Assembly (NCBI RefSeq): GCF_040024445.1
Contig: NZ_CP157276.1
Location: 992,001 to 1,056,000 of the forward strand
Direction: 5' to 3'
DNA from: Prescottella soli
GTDB taxonomy: Bacteria; Actinomycetota; Actinomycetes; Mycobacteriales; Mycobacteriaceae
Length of the DNA stretch: 64,000 nt
Below are positions 55,093 to 64,000 of the stretch, in pieces. Positions within the stretch are counted from its first letter, which is position 1. Each line of letters begins with the position of its first letter. The position numbers were made by a program, and so were the translations under genes. Under the pieces are notes generated by a model. That model had not been told where the DNA came from, did no database searches, and saw nothing but the letters and a program-made list of their open reading frames with translations.

Positions 55093-55949
55093 ACCAGGAC
55101 GGTGAGAACGAGCCAGGTGACGAACGCCGAGGGCAGGAGCGAATCGAGGCGGTCCATGATGCCGCCGTGGCCGGGCAGCAGCGTGCCCATGTCCTTGATC
55201 CCCAGCTCACGCTTGACCTGGGACTCGATGAGATCACCGAGGGTCGCGGTGAACACCAGCGCGACACCGAGCAGTGCACCGATGAGCGGATTCGCATCCA
55301 GGATGAACGTGACGGTCAGGACACCACCGATCACGCAGAACACGAGCGAACCGGCGAAGCCCTCCCACGACTTCTTGGGGCTGATCGCCGGGACCATCGG
55401 GTGCTTGCCGAAGAAGACGCCGGCCACATAGCCACCGACGTCCGAGCACACGACGACGATCAGCAGGCAGAACAACCGGCCGGCTCCGTCGTCCTGCAGC
55501 ACCATCAACGTCGCGAACGACGCGAACAGCGGGATCCAGGCCGCGACGAACACCGCGATCGCGGTGTCACGGAGGAAGTTGCGCGGAGTGGCCTTGAGCC
55601 CGCGATCGAACAGGCGCCACACCATCGTCACCAAGGCCGTTCCCGCGAAGGCCCCCAGCGCACCCGACGGGCCGTACGGCCAGCTGAGCCAGATGACGGC
55701 CTGTCCCCCGACCAGCAGCGGGATCAGCGGGACGCTGATGTCGGCCTCACGCAGGCGCTTGGTGACCTCCCACGTCGCGATCGCCATCGCGACGGCGATG
55801 ACCCCGATCAACACCAGGGGGGCGTACAGCAGGATCAAGATCAACCCTGCGCCGAGACCGCCACCGACGGCGATCGCGGCAGGCAGGTTACGTCCAGCTT
55901 TGGAGGCCGGCGTGGCGGTCGCCGCGGAGGCGCCGTCAGCTTTCCCCAC
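55089..55949 (-). CDS. cdsA: Phosphatidate cytidylyltransferase
   Basis: A 286-residue, multi-span membrane enzyme that makes CDP-diacylglycerol. The family signature is at the C-terminus (ESQVKRELGIKDMGTLLPGHGGIMDRLDS). It starts with GTG at 55949, 2 bp from the frr stop. The order rlmN...cdsA-frr-pyrH is as in M. tuberculosis. Confidence 0.95.
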   Translation of the reverse strand: MGKADGASAATATPASKAGRNLPAAIAVGGGLGAGLILILLYAPLVLIGVIAVAMAIATWEVTKRLREADISVPLIPLLVGGQAVIWLSWPYGPSGALGAFAGTALVTMVWRLFDRGLKATPRNFLRDTAIAVFVAAWIPLFASFATLMVLQDDGAGRLFCLLIVVVCSDVGGYVAGVFFGKHPMVPAISPKKSWEGFAGSLVFCVIGGVLTVTFILDANPLIGALLGVALVFTATLGDLIESQVKRELGIKDMGTLLPGHGGIMDRLDSLLPSAFVTWLVLTVLV

Positions 55950-55951
55950 CG

Positions 55952-56509
55952 CTAAACCTCCATCAATTCGGCTTCCTTGTGCTTCACCAGGTCGTCGATC
56001 TGGCTGACGTAGCGCGCGGTGGTCTTGTCGAGTTCCTTCTCGGCGCGCGAGACCTCGTCCTCACCGGCCTCCCCGTCCTTCTGGATACGGGAGAGCTCGT
56101 CCATCGTCTTGCGGCGCACGTTGCGGATCGAGACCTTGGCGTCCTCGCCCTTGCCCTTGGCCTGCTTGACGAACTCGCGACGGCGCTCCTCGGTGAGCTG
56201 TGGCACCGAGATGCGGATGATGCTGCCATCGTTGCTCGGATTGACACCCAGATCGGAGTTACGGATCGCGTTCTCGATCGGACCCAGCTGGGCCGCCTCG
56301 TACGGCTTGATGATGACCATCCGAGCCTCGGGCACGTTGATGCTCGCCAGCTGCGTGATGGGCGTCATCGAGCCGTAGTACTCGACGACGATCCGGTTGA
56401 ACATGCCCGGGTTGGCGCGACCGGTACGAATGGAACCGAGGTCGTCCTTCGCAACCGTGATGGCCTTTTCCATCTTCTCCTCGGCCTCGAAGAGAGCTTC
56501 ATCAATCAC
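55952..56509 (-). CDS. frr: Ribosome recycling factor
   Basis: A 185-residue RRF with [40 protein letters not shown] and the C-terminal [20 protein letters not shown]. It splits post-termination ribosomes with EF-G. GTG start at 56509 gives the full-length family protein. Confidence 0.97.
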   Translation of the reverse strand: MIDEALFEAEEKMEKAITVAKDDLGSIRTGRANPGMFNRIVVEYYGSMTPITQLASINVPEARMVIIKPYEAAQLGPIENAIRNSDLGVNPSNDGSIIRISVPQLTEERRREFVKQAKGKGEDAKVSIRNVRRKTMDELSRIQKDGEAGEDEVSRAEKELDKTTARYVSQIDDLVKHKEAELMEV

Positions 56510-56576
56510 GGCTGTTCCTCCGTCTCGTTTCCATCGCGGTCGCGTGCGTTGCGATCCATGATCACATTGCCCGTCA

Positions 56577-57305
56577 TCATGACTTGACCAATGTTCCGAT
56601 CTTCTCACCGGACACCGCACGCGCGATGTTGCCCTCGATGAGGAGGTTGAACACCATCATCGGCATCTGGTTGTCCATGCAGAGACTGAACGCGGTCGCA
56701 TCCGCGACCTTGAGACCCTTCTCGATCACCTCGCGGTGCGTGATCTCTGTGAACATGGTGGCGTCCGGGTCGACCCGCGGATCCGCGGAGTAGACGCCGT
56801 CGACGGCCTTCGCCATGAGCACCACCTCGGCACCGATCTCGAGCGCGCGCTGGGCGGCAGTGGTGTCGGTCGAGAAGTACGGCATGCCCATGCCGGCGCC
56901 GAAGATCACCACGCGCCCCTTCTCGAGGTGGCGGCGAGCCCGCAGCGGCAGGTACGGCTCGGCGACCTGCCCCATGGTGATCGCGGTCTGCACTCGGGTG
57001 TCGATCCCCTGCTTCTCCAGGAAGTCCTGCAACGCAAGGCAGTTCATGACGGTGCCGAGCATGCCCATGTAGTCGGACCGCGCCCTGTCGAGACCGCGCT
57101 GCTGCAGTTCGGCACCGCGGAAGAAGTTGCCGCCACCGATCACCACGGCGACCTGTACCCCGGAGCGGACCACTTCGGCGATCTGCTCCGCGACCGTCGT
57201 CACGACGTCCGGATCGAGCCCGACCTCTCCGCCACCGAACATTTCACCGCCGAGCTTGAGGAGCACACGTCGGAATCCTGGACGTTCGTCGGCCGGTGCG
57301 GTCAT
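56577..57305 (-). CDS. pyrH: UMP kinase
   Basis: A 242-residue amino-acid-kinase-fold UMP kinase: [73 protein letters not shown] and [16 protein letters not shown]. It phosphorylates UMP to UDP for pyrimidine nucleotide synthesis. Precedes frr by 67 bp. Confidence 0.97.
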   Translation of the reverse strand: MTAPADERPGFRRVLLKLGGEMFGGGEVGLDPDVVTTVAEQIAEVVRSGVQVAVVIGGGNFFRGAELQQRGLDRARSDYMGMLGTVMNCLALQDFLEKQGIDTRVQTAITMGQVAEPYLPLRARRHLEKGRVVIFGAGMGMPYFSTDTTAAQRALEIGAEVVLMAKAVDGVYSADPRVDPDATMFTEITHREVIEKGLKVADATAFSLCMDNQMPMMVFNLLIEGNIARAVSGEKIGTLVKS

Positions 57306-57581
57306 AACTCTCCCTCGGTTCTGCAGGTAGTGCGGTTCTAGAAGTATTACGGTTCGCCGGCGAGCGGGGCCACGGCCGAGCCGGACCGGGAACCTGGCCG
57401 CCCGGTGAATCCACCGGAACGGGCCCTAATCATCCTGCCTCATTCCCCGGCGGTTGACCCAGTTGACCCCACCCGCCGCACAGATCGGCCCCGCACGGAA
57501 CGGAATGGGCGGATCGTCGGTTCGAGAACGAACCGACGAGTGCGCCCACCCGGCCGGCGGGGCCGATGTGTGAGAGTGCGA
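57306..57581. other. tsf-pyrH intergenic region
   Basis: 276 bp with the tsf terminator hairpin at 57514-57539 and presumably the pyrH promoter. No other feature is seen. Confidence 0.5.
57514..57539 (-). terminator. Terminator hairpin downstream of tsf
   Basis: An 11-bp perfect stem TCGTCGGTTCG / CGAACCGACGA with a 4-nt loop, 43 nt beyond the tsf stop. Confidence 0.78.
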
Positions 57582-58406
57582 CTAGCTGGCGCCGACCTCG
57601 AACCGCGCGAAGCGGGTGATCGTGGCGCCGGCCTCGTCCAGGAGAGCCTTGACGGTCTTCTTGGAGTCGGTGACCGAGGACTGCTCGGTCAGGACGACGT
57701 CCTTGTAGTAGCCGTTGACGCGACCCTCGACGATCTTCGGGAGCGCAGCCTCGGGCTTGCCCTCCTCCTTGGCCGTCTGCTCGGCGATACGACGCTCGTT
57801 CTCGACGATGTCCGCGGGGACCTCGTCACGAGTGACGTACTTGGCCTTGAGCGCTGCAACCTGCATCGCAGCACCGCGAGCGGCCTCGGCGGCTGCCTCG
57901 CCCTCGCCGGTGTACTCGACGAGCACGCCGACGCCCGGGGGCAGGTCGGAAGCACGCTTGTGCAGGTAGGTCGCGACGGCGCCGTCGAAGGCGACGTAGC
58001 GACGCAGCTCGAGCTTCTCACCGATCTTGGCGGAGAGCTCCTGGACCAGGGTCTCGACGGTCTTGCCGTCGACATCGACGGCCTTGAGGGCCTCGAGGTC
58101 GGCCGGCTTGGCGGCGGCGGCAGCAGCGACGACCTTGTCGGCCAGCTCCTGGAACTCCGCGTTCTTCGCGACGAAGTCGGTCTCGGCGTTGATCTCGATC
58201 ATGACGCCGTCCTTGGCCGCAACCAGGCCCTCGGCCGTGGTGCGCTCGGCGCGCTTGCCCACGTCCTTGGCGCCCTTGATGCGCAGCAGCTCGACAGCCT
58301 TGTCGAAGTCGCCGTCGGTCTCGGTGAGCGCGTTCTTGCAGTCCATCATTCCGGAGCCGGTGAGCTCACGGAGCCGCTTGACGTCGGCGGCGGTGTAGTT
58401 CGCCAT
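57582..58406 (-). CDS. tsf: Elongation factor Ts
   Basis: A 274-residue EF-Ts: N-terminal [19 protein letters not shown], the [12 protein letters not shown] core and the C-terminal dimerisation part. It exchanges GDP on EF-Tu. It follows rpsB, with an intercistronic hairpin between. Confidence 0.97.
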   Translation of the reverse strand: MANYTAADVKRLRELTGSGMMDCKNALTETDGDFDKAVELLRIKGAKDVGKRAERTTAEGLVAAKDGVMIEINAETDFVAKNAEFQELADKVVAAAAAAKPADLEALKAVDVDGKTVETLVQELSAKIGEKLELRRYVAFDGAVATYLHKRASDLPPGVGVLVEYTGEGEAAAEAARGAAMQVAALKAKYVTRDEVPADIVENERRIAEQTAKEEGKPEAALPKIVEGRVNGYYKDVVLTEQSSVTDSKKTVKALLDEAGATITRFARFEVGAS

Positions 58407-58489
58407 GGGGGGCGATCCTCCTCGGATGAGTGGTGGGATGCCAGGCTCTGCGGTTCGCGCCGAAACCTGGCGAAGCAGGTGAGCGAAAC

Positions 58490-58513
58490 GGCCCCGACCG
58501 GAAGGTCGGGGCC
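58490..58513 (-). terminator. Intercistronic hairpin between rpsB and tsf
   Basis: Perfect 10-bp stem GGCCCCGACC / GGTCGGGGCC with a GGAA loop, right after the rpsB stop. It probably lowers tsf transcription relative to rpsB. Confidence 0.85.
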
Positions 58514-58520
58514 GAATCGA

Positions 58521-59345
58521 CTAGGACTGCTGAGCGTCCGCGGCGGGAGCCTCGGCCTCGGCGGCCGGGGCGGCCTGCGAGAGGAGCTCCTGCTCCCACT
58601 CGGCGAGCGGCTCGCCCGTGCCGGCCTCCGGCTTGGCGTCCTTGTCGGCGCTCGCACCGGCGCGGGCCTGCAGGCCCTCGGCGACGGCGGAGGCGACGAC
58701 CTTGGTCAGCAGAGCGGCGCTACGGATCGCATCGTCGTTGCCCGGGATCGGGTAGTCGACGACGTCGGGGTCGCAGTTGGTGTCCAGGATCGCGATGACC
58801 GGGATGTTCAGCTTGCGCGCCTCGCCGACGGCGATGTGCTCCTTGTTGGTGTCGACGACCCAGATGGCCGACGGAACCTTGGCCATGTCACGGATGCCGC
58901 CGAGGGTGCGGTCGAGCTTGGTCATCTCACGCGTGAGCATGAGGATTTCCTTCTTGGTGCGACCCTCGAAGCCACCGGTCTGCTCCATCGACTCGAGCTC
59001 CTTCAGGCGCTGCAGGCGCTTGTGGACCGTCGAGAAGTTGGTGAGCATGCCGCCGAGCCAACGCTGGTTGACGTAGGGCATCCCGACGCGAGTGGCCTCA
59101 CCCGCGATGGACTCCTGCGCCTGCTTCTTGGTACCGACGAACAGGATGGTGCCGCCGTGCGCGACGGTCTCCTTGACGAACTCGTACGCCTTGTCGATGT
59201 ACGTCAGCGTCTGCTGCAGGTCGATGATGTAGATGCCGTTGCGGTCGGTGAAGATGAACCGCTTCATCTTCGGGTTCCAACGGCGGGTCTGGTGCCCGAA
59301 GTGTGCGCCGCTGTCGAGCAGCTGCCTCATGGTCACAACAGCCAT
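58521..59345 (-). CDS. rpsB: 30S ribosomal protein S2
   Basis: A 274-residue S2 with [32 protein letters not shown] and [19 protein letters not shown]. The C-terminus is an actinobacterial Ala/Glu-rich tail. ATG at 59345 with AGAAGAGG upstream. Confidence 0.97.
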   Translation of the reverse strand: MAVVTMRQLLDSGAHFGHQTRRWNPKMKRFIFTDRNGIYIIDLQQTLTYIDKAYEFVKETVAHGGTILFVGTKKQAQESIAGEATRVGMPYVNQRWLGGMLTNFSTVHKRLQRLKELESMEQTGGFEGRTKKEILMLTREMTKLDRTLGGIRDMAKVPSAIWVVDTNKEHIAVGEARKLNIPVIAILDTNCDPDVVDYPIPGNDDAIRSAALLTKVVASAVAEGLQARAGASADKDAKPEAGTGEPLAEWEQELLSQAAPAAEAEAPAADAQQS

Positions 59346-59675
59346 GGCTGTGTACCTCTTCTTTCGTCTGCCGGTTGTCGCAGGGATCGGTGACCCCTGC
59401 CCTGGCGTCCGCCCGGTGTCGGACCTGCACGAATGCGGGACCAGCCGACGACCGGATACTTGCGCGGACGCGCGAAGTCGGACTGTGCGTGCACAGACCG
59501 CCTGACAAGTGTACGGCCTCGACGCGCGCGCTCCTAACTCACGGTCGGTTACTCCGGAAGACACAGGTGAGCGGGCATCGCAATGGGAAACGGCGATCTG
59601 TGGACACCCCGATCCGCCGTCCACAGTCGGCGCGAAGGCCGCCCGTTCCCCGTCGGGGCAGGACAGAGTCGGGGT
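59346..59675. other. Divergent rpsB / M23 peptidase promoter region
   Basis: 330 bp. It holds the rpsB leader and a CTGTGGAC / GTCCACAG inverted repeat at 59598-59626, 50 bp before the peptidase start. No gene is recognisable. Confidence 0.5.
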
Positions 59676-60245
59676 ATGGGATTCGATGCTCGGGCGGCCC
59701 TGCGGGTCGGCGCCGCGATGACGATGGCAGCCGCGTGCGTCGGCGCGGCACCGGCCGCCGCTGCTCCGCCGCGCACTCCACCTCCGGCCGCCGCGTTCTC
59801 GGGCGACGACGCCCGCTCGTCGTTCGACTGGCCGCTGCGTCCGCGGCCGCGCGTCGTGCGGGCGTTCGAGAAGCCCGCACAGAACTGGCTGCCCGGACAC
59901 CGCGGGGTGGACCTCGCTGCCACCCCGGGCCAGAGCGTGCTCGCCGCGGGCGCGGGCACCGTGGTGTTCGCCGGGACCGTCGCCGGCAAACCCGTCGTCT
60001 CGATCGACCACCCCGGCGGACTGCGCACGACGTACGAGCCCGTCGAGGCGACGGTGACCGCGGGCCGACTGGTCGATCGCGGCGCGGTCCTCGGGAACGT
60101 GGTGGTGGGCCATCCCGAATGCGCCGCGGCCGCGTGCCTGCACTGGGGCCTGCGGCGGGACCGGGAGTACCTCGATCCCCTGCCGCTGATCCGGGCCGTA
60201 CCGATCCGGCTGCTACCGACCGGTGCCGGTCACGCGCGCGGATGA
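59676..60245 (+). CDS. M23-family peptidase, secreted
   Basis: A 189-residue LytM-type endopeptidase. After a signal peptide ([20 protein letters not shown]) it has the zinc ligands His-Asp in [14 protein letters not shown] and the HWG motif in [10 protein letters not shown] family member sits next to rpsB in M. tuberculosis (Rv2891). Probably cleaves peptidoglycan cross-bridges or acts as an amidase activator. The ATG at 59676 was chosen as it starts the signal peptide. Confidence 0.88.
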   Translation: MGFDARAALRVGAAMTMAAACVGAAPAAAAPPRTPPPAAAFSGDDARSSFDWPLRPRPRVVRAFEKPAQNWLPGHRGVDLAATPGQSVLAAGAGTVVFAGTVAGKPVVSIDHPGGLRTTYEPVEATVTAGRLVDRGAVLGNVVVGHPECAAAACLHWGLRRDREYLDPLPLIRAVPIRLLPTGAGHARG

Positions 60246-61168
60246 GCCTGGTCGTGCACGGCGCGCAACCGCGCAACGGACACGTGCGTGTACAGCTGCG
60301 TCGTGGCGAGGCTCGAATGTCCCAGCACCTCCTGCACCACACGTAGGTCGGCGCCGCCCTCGAGGAGGTGCGTCGCGGCCGAGTGCCGCAGACCGTGCGG
60401 CGCGAGGTCCGGCGCGCCCGGTACGGCCTGCACGACGTCGTGCACGACGCTGCGGGCCTGACGCTGGTCGAGTCGACCGCCGCGGCGTCCGAGCAGCAGC
60501 GCGTCGCCGGAGCGCGCGTTCGCGAGTTCGGGTCGCCCGGCCCGCAGCCACGCGTCGATCGCGTCCTCGGCGGGTCGCCCGTAGGGGACGACGCGCTCCT
60601 TGTTCCCCTTACCGAGCACACGGAGCACGCGTCGATCACCGTCGACGTCGTCGACGTCGAGCCCGCACAGCTCCCCGACCCGGATGCCTGTCGAGTACAG
60701 CAGCTCGACGATCAACCGGTCCCTCAGCGCGATCGGATCCTCCTGCGCCGCGCCCGATTCCGCGGCAGCCATCGCCTCCGCCGCCTGCTCCTGGCGCAGC
60801 ACCGGGGGCAGCGTGCGGTGCGCCTTTGGCGCGACCAACCGCACACCCGGATCGACGTCCATCCGTCCGGTGCGCTGCGCCCACGCGGTGAATCCCTTGG
60901 CCGACGACGTCCGCCGGGCGAGCGTCGTGCGGGCCACCCCGGACGCGGCCTGGACTCCGAGCCAGCCGCGCAGCGCGCGCAGGTCCAGGTCGGCGAGCGT
61001 CGCGTCGGACCGGTCGCGGCACACGTACTCGAGCAGGCTCGTCACGTCCCCGAGGTAGGCACGGACGGTGTGCGCGGAGCGGCCCCGCTCGAGGCGAAGA
61101 TGCTCGGCGTAGTCGTCGAGATGCGCCCGCAGCGCGGGCGGCAGCGTTCGGTTCGGATCGACGTCCAT
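60230..61168 (-). CDS. xerC: Tyrosine recombinase XerC
   Basis: A 312-residue tyrosine recombinase: N-terminal SAM-like domain ([21 protein letters not shown]), catalytic Arg in [13 protein letters not shown], and [31 protein letters not shown] with TQLYTHV (His-x-x-Arg, His, Tyr). It resolves chromosome dimers with XerD. Its 3' end overlaps the convergent M23 gene by 16 bp. ATG at 61168; the frame runs upstream into non-coding sequence. Confidence 0.93.
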   Translation of the reverse strand: MDVDPNRTLPPALRAHLDDYAEHLRLERGRSAHTVRAYLGDVTSLLEYVCRDRSDATLADLDLRALRGWLGVQAASGVARTTLARRTSSAKGFTAWAQRTGRMDVDPGVRLVAPKAHRTLPPVLRQEQAAEAMAAAESGAAQEDPIALRDRLIVELLYSTGIRVGELCGLDVDDVDGDRRVLRVLGKGNKERVVPYGRPAEDAIDAWLRAGRPELANARSGDALLLGRRGGRLDQRQARSVVHDVVQAVPGAPDLAPHGLRHSAATHLLEGGADLRVVQEVLGHSSLATTQLYTHVSVARLRAVHDQAHPRA

Positions 61169-61229
61169 GCCGACCACCGTCGTGGTGACCGCGATAATTC
61201 GCAAGCTCCCGCGCCGGTACGGTTCTCGG

Positions 61230-62411
61230 GTGAAACGAGCGATTCCCGTCCCCATGCTGTGCGTTCTTGCTCTCCTCTCGGCGATCGCTCCCCTGGCAAC
61301 CGACATGTACCTGCCGGGCCTACCGACGATGGAGAAGAGCCTCGACACCTCCACCACCAGCGTGCAGCTGACGCTGACCACGTTCATGGCCGGCCTCGGT
61401 ATCGGCCAGCTCGTGATCGGACCACTGTCCGACGGTCTGGGTCGTCGCAAGCTGCTGATCGGCGGCACCGCCCTGTGCGCCGTGAGCGGCGTGTTGTGCG
61501 CGATCGCGCCGAGCATCGGCGTGCTGATCGCCGCGCGTCTGCTGCAGGGTTTCAGTGGCGGCGCCGGAATCGTGTTGGCGCGCGCGGTGATTGCCGACCG
61601 CGCCCGCGGCGACGTGGCGGCGCGACTGTTCAGCATCATGATGATCATCGGCGGCGTCGCCCCGGTCGTCGCACCGCTCATGGGCGGCGCCCTGCTCGGC
61701 CCGATCGGCTGGCGCGGCATCTTCTGGGTCCTGGCCGGCGCGGCGACCGTGATGTTGATCGGCGTGCTCACCCTCGTGCCCGAGACGCTGCCCGCCGAGC
61801 GCCGACACGGCGGCGGGCTGACGGCACTGGTCGGCAATCTCCGCTACGTCGTGACCAATCGGGTGTTCGTCGGCTACGCCTTCACGTTCGCGTTCGGTTT
61901 CGGCGCGCTGTTCTCGTACATCTCGGCGTCGCCGTTCGTCGCCGAGCATGTCCTCGGGCTCTCGCCCGGCCAGTTCTCGATCGTGTTCGCGATCAACTCG
62001 CTGGGAATCCTGGCGGGCAGCATCGTCAACACGAAGCTGATCGGGACCTTCCAGCCCCGCCAGCTGCTCACGTTCGGGGTGGGCCTGCTCGTGACGTCGG
62101 GCGCGCTGCTGACGCTGGCGACCACGATCGGCGGCAGCCGCATCTGGCTCGTGCTGCCCATGATGTTCGGCGTCGTCTCGAGCATCGGATTCATCATGGG
62201 CAACGCCACCGCGCTTGCCCAGGGACAGGTGAGCGAGGCGGCCGGCACCGGTTCCGCCCTGATGGGCGCGTGCCAGTTCGGCCTGGCGGCCGTCGTCTCG
62301 CCGCTGGTCGGGATCGCCGGAGCCGACACCGCCGTCCCGATGGCGATCGCGATCCTGGCCTCGGGGCTGATCGCCATGACCTCACTGAAGGTCCTGGCCC
62401 GCGCCGCCTGA
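61230..62411 (+). CDS. Bcr/CflA-type MFS drug efflux transporter
   Basis: A 393-residue, 12-TM transporter with [36 protein letters not shown] and [21 protein letters not shown], all typical of Bcr/CflA. It exports drugs such as bicyclomycin or chloramphenicol by proton antiport; actual substrates unknown. GTG start at 61230, divergent from xerC. Confidence 0.9.
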   Translation: MKRAIPVPMLCVLALLSAIAPLATDMYLPGLPTMEKSLDTSTTSVQLTLTTFMAGLGIGQLVIGPLSDGLGRRKLLIGGTALCAVSGVLCAIAPSIGVLIAARLLQGFSGGAGIVLARAVIADRARGDVAARLFSIMMIIGGVAPVVAPLMGGALLGPIGWRGIFWVLAGAATVMLIGVLTLVPETLPAERRHGGGLTALVGNLRYVVTNRVFVGYAFTFAFGFGALFSYISASPFVAEHVLGLSPGQFSIVFAINSLGILAGSIVNTKLIGTFQPRQLLTFGVGLLVTSGALLTLATTIGGSRIWLVLPMMFGVVSSIGFIMGNATALAQGQVSEAAGTGSALMGACQFGLAAVVSPLVGIAGADTAVPMAIAILASGLIAMTSLKVLARAA

Positions 62412-62428
62412 GGCGCGGGCCGGGAGGT

Positions 62429-63208
62429 TCAGTTCGCGTTCGCCTCGGCCACCGCCAGCTCCGACTTCCACACCCGGAACCCGTCCTCGGTGCGCCCTCG
62501 GCGCCAGTATCCGGAGATCGACGCCGAGGCGGCGGGCACTCCTCGCTCCTTACGGATGTACGGGCGCAGGTGGTGCATGACGGTGTCCGCCTCGCCGTGG
62601 ATGAAGACGTGGACGTCGCCCGGCAGCCACGTCATCTCGCGGACCGCGCCGACCAGCGGGGCGTTGACGCCGGCCATGCCCGACCCGGCAAGGTCCGAGG
62701 TCGTTCCGCGGTACAACCACGTGATCTCGACGGCGGGGCCCGCCGACAGCGCGATCCGGTCGCGCTCGTCGGCGACCTCGACGAACACCTTCGCGACCGC
62801 GTCGGGGCCGAGCGCCTCGACCGCCGCCGAGATTGCCGGCAGTGCGGACTCGTCACCGGCGATGAGGTGCCAGTCGGCGTCCCGCCGCGGCGCGTACGCG
62901 CCGCCGGGCCCGCGCACTGTCACCGACGCGCCCGGCTGCACCGACGCGGCCCACGGACCCGCGACCCCGTCGTCCCCGTGCACGACGAAGTCGATCGCGA
63001 GTTCCCGCGCGACGGGATCGACCGAGCGAACGGTGTAGGTCCGCAGGACCGGCGCGTCGGCCGGCCCGAACTCGATCTTGACGTACGAGTCGGTGAACTC
63101 GGACGGTTCGAAGGTGTCGAAGCCGGGGCCACCCAGAAACACCCGGACCATGTGCGGCGCGATCCGTTCGGTCCGCACCACCGTCAACGTCGACGTCTTC
63201 CGCGCCAC
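62429..63208 (-). CDS. viuB: Siderophore-interacting FAD protein (ViuB family)
   Basis: A 259-residue ferric-siderophore reductase-type protein. The N-terminal FAD domain has RTYTVRSVDPVARELAIDFVVHGDDGVAGPWA (the RxYTxR pattern and PA-like stretch); the C-terminal domain has HLIAGDESALPAI and the GYWRRGRTEDGFRVW end. It reduces ferric siderophore to release iron. The IdeR-type box upstream points to iron control. GTG at 63208. Confidence 0.92.
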   Translation of the reverse strand: MARKTSTLTVVRTERIAPHMVRVFLGGPGFDTFEPSEFTDSYVKIEFGPADAPVLRTYTVRSVDPVARELAIDFVVHGDDGVAGPWAASVQPGASVTVRGPGGAYAPRRDADWHLIAGDESALPAISAAVEALGPDAVAKVFVEVADERDRIALSAGPAVEITWLYRGTTSDLAGSGMAGVNAPLVGAVREMTWLPGDVHVFIHGEADTVMHHLRPYIRKERGVPAASASISGYWRRGRTEDGFRVWKSELAVAEANAN

Positions 63209-63237
63209 GGCAACACTCCTCCACTCACGAGCGACAG

Positions 63238-63256
63238 TTAGGTAAAGCTAACCATA
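63238..63256. promoter_or_regulatory. IdeR/DtxR-type iron box
   Basis: TTAGGTAAAGCTAACCATA matches the 19-bp IdeR consensus at 15 positions. It lies 29 nt upstream of the viuB start on the minus strand. Confidence 0.82.
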
Positions 63257-63279
63257 GCCGGCGAGCGAGGACGACAGTG

Positions 63280-63999
63280 TCAGCGCCCGTGCGGGCGCGC
63301 CATGGTCAGACGCTGGACCCAACCGTGCACCGGCCACGCCTTGAGCCCGGCCCGGTCGGGGGTCACGCGGGTCCCCACGTACTTGGCCTCGAGTTCCGGA
63401 TCGACCGCACCCGAGAAGCGATACTGCTGCTCACCGGCCGGGCCCACGCCCTCCCAGGTGCTCACCCGGTACACCGCCCGAACGATGTTGTCCGCGAACA
63501 CGATCACCGGCAGGTCGACGGCATTGCGGGCGGCCGCGCCGGCCCGCCACGGCCCGCGCGAAAGGCCGTACAGATCGTCGGCGGTCAACCCGGCACCGGC
63601 CGCGGCCGGAACTCGGACCAGTGCCCCCGGCACCGGCAACTCGGGCGCCGGGAGCGCCGAGTACTGAACCGCCAACTCCTCGACGGACATCGCGCGCTTC
63701 TCGAGATCGGCGGGCTCCCCGGCGATGTTCGTCAGCACGGGGTGATCGGGGCGGTGTTCGAGCAGGCGCAGCGCGTCGACCACCACGTGCGCGGCTTCCT
63801 TGGCCGCCGAGGCCGCGTCGTGGGCGGCGTCGATCCGGTGGCGCAGCACGATGTGCTCGACCGAGTGCCCGGCGGCGTAGATGTCGCGGATCCGCTGGAT
63901 CCAGGCGCTGCGGGTCTCGTCCCGATCGGCCTCACCCACGCCCTCGGCGTCGAGGGTCCCGGCCTCCCCGAGCGCGTCCCAGTCGTGCGAGTACACCTT
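63280..63999 (-). CDS. Hypothetical protein, 5' end outside window
   Basis: At least 238 residues; the frame is still open at the window's right edge, so a GTG at 63996 is probably not the true start. It is a soluble acidic protein with the segment IRDIYAAGHSVEHIVLRHRIDAAHD and a C-terminal beta-rich part (IVFADNIVRAVYRVSTWEGV, QYRFSGAVDPELEAKYVGTRV). I recognise no family. It is not the dprA-like gene found at this place in M. tuberculosis. Confidence 0.7.
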   Translation of the reverse strand, partial: KVYSHDWDALGEAGTLDAEGVGEADRDETRSAWIQRIRDIYAAGHSVEHIVLRHRIDAAHDAASAAKEAAHVVVDALRLLEHRPDHPVLTNIAGEPADLEKRAMSVEELAVQYSALPAPELPVPGALVRVPAAAGAGLTADDLYGLSRGPWRAGAAARNAVDLPVIVFADNIVRAVYRVSTWEGVGPAGEQQYRFSGAVDPELEAKYVGTRVTPDRAGLKAWPVHGWVQRLTMARPHGR

Positions 64000-64000
64000 G

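Noticed and set aside
57405-59393. A 662-codon plus-strand open frame opposite tsf and rpsB
   Set aside because: Antisense to two universally conserved translation genes; Leu/Val/Gly-rich artefact.
59598-59626. CTGTGGAC/GTCCACAG inverted repeat before the M23 peptidase as an operator or DnaA-box-like site
   Set aside because: Eight-bp arms 13 nt apart can occur by chance, and no partner regulator or origin context is present.
60368-63241. A 957-codon plus-strand open frame across xerC, the MFS gene and viuB
   Set aside because: It is Arg/Pro-rich, lacks any family motif and lies antisense or out of frame to three well-supported genes. Long spurious frames are normal at this GC content.
1-64000. 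tRNA, rRNA, CRISPR, prophage or insertion-sequence genes
   Set aside because: Looked for cloverleaf-like segments, regular repeats and transposase or integrase motifs other than XerC; none found. A tRNA scan would be needed to be certain.

Overview
The window is high-GC DNA from a mycolic-acid actinobacterium, most likely Rhodococcus or a close relative. The backbone follows the Mycobacterium tuberculosis order efpA-cysG-cobB-cobO-chelatase-mqo-Rv2854-mtr, then GNAT-ispG-rip1-dxr, then rlmN-cdsA-frr-pyrH-tsf-rpsB-M23 peptidase-xerC-viuB. Mycothione reductase, an IdeR-type iron box and a KstR-type operator support the same placement. The genus call is inference from synteny and style; no rRNA lies in the window.

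Layout. 1-0.9 kb: a nitrilase-family hydrolase cut by the window edge. 1.4-8.6 kb: a minus-strand cobalamin/siroheme operon (AAA-VWA chelatase, cobO, cobB, a CbiG-C/CobE-like gene, cysG) that runs 11 bp short of the efflux gene efpA and is headed by a cobalamin riboswitch. 8.7-13 kb: mqo, an alpha/beta hydrolase and mtr. 13.5-14.8 kb: a secreted lipase bracketed by two related palindromes. 15-18.7 kb: a 2OG-Fe(II)/IPNS-like oxygenase with metQ-metN-metI, preceded by a short leader ORF with three consecutive Cys codons (probable cysteine attenuator). 18.9-25.9 kb: a large PLP decarboxylase, a Ser-less alpha/beta hydrolase, a penicillin-binding-like lipoprotein and a YtrA-type GntR/ABC operon with a promoter-overlapping operator. 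25.9-29.4 kb: cobQ, map and a zinc alcohol dehydrogenase.

29.4-40.2 kb is the accessory part. A patatin gene sits between two copies of an ADH-end/hypothetical-gene-end junction, as a single-crossover integration would leave. A five-gene steroid-like module (ketosteroid isomerase with all three catalytic residues, SDR, SnoaL-like protein, HsaA-like monooxygenase, IclR regulator) sits between a 3' remnant of gntR and the intact gntR. Then comes a phosphonate-type locus (GntR, HD protein, FAD oxidoreductase) whose fourth gene, a phosphonatase-like HAD hydrolase, survives only as a 27-codon stub cut near a palindromic repeat. A second copy of that repeat lies on the other side of the adjoining SGNH hydrolase gene.

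40-64 kb returns to backbone: acyl-CoA synthetase with a divergent LuxR regulator, a KstR-box NTF2-like gene, the MEP-pathway genes ispG and dxr around the site-2 protease rip1, a PhoD phosphatase, rlmN, a second secreted lipase, cdsA-frr-pyrH, rpsB-tsf with an intercistronic hairpin, an M23 peptidase, xerC, a Bcr/CflA transporter, an IdeR-box siderophore-interacting protein and a hypothetical gene cut by the right edge. I saw no tRNA, rRNA, CRISPR array, transposase or phage genes.
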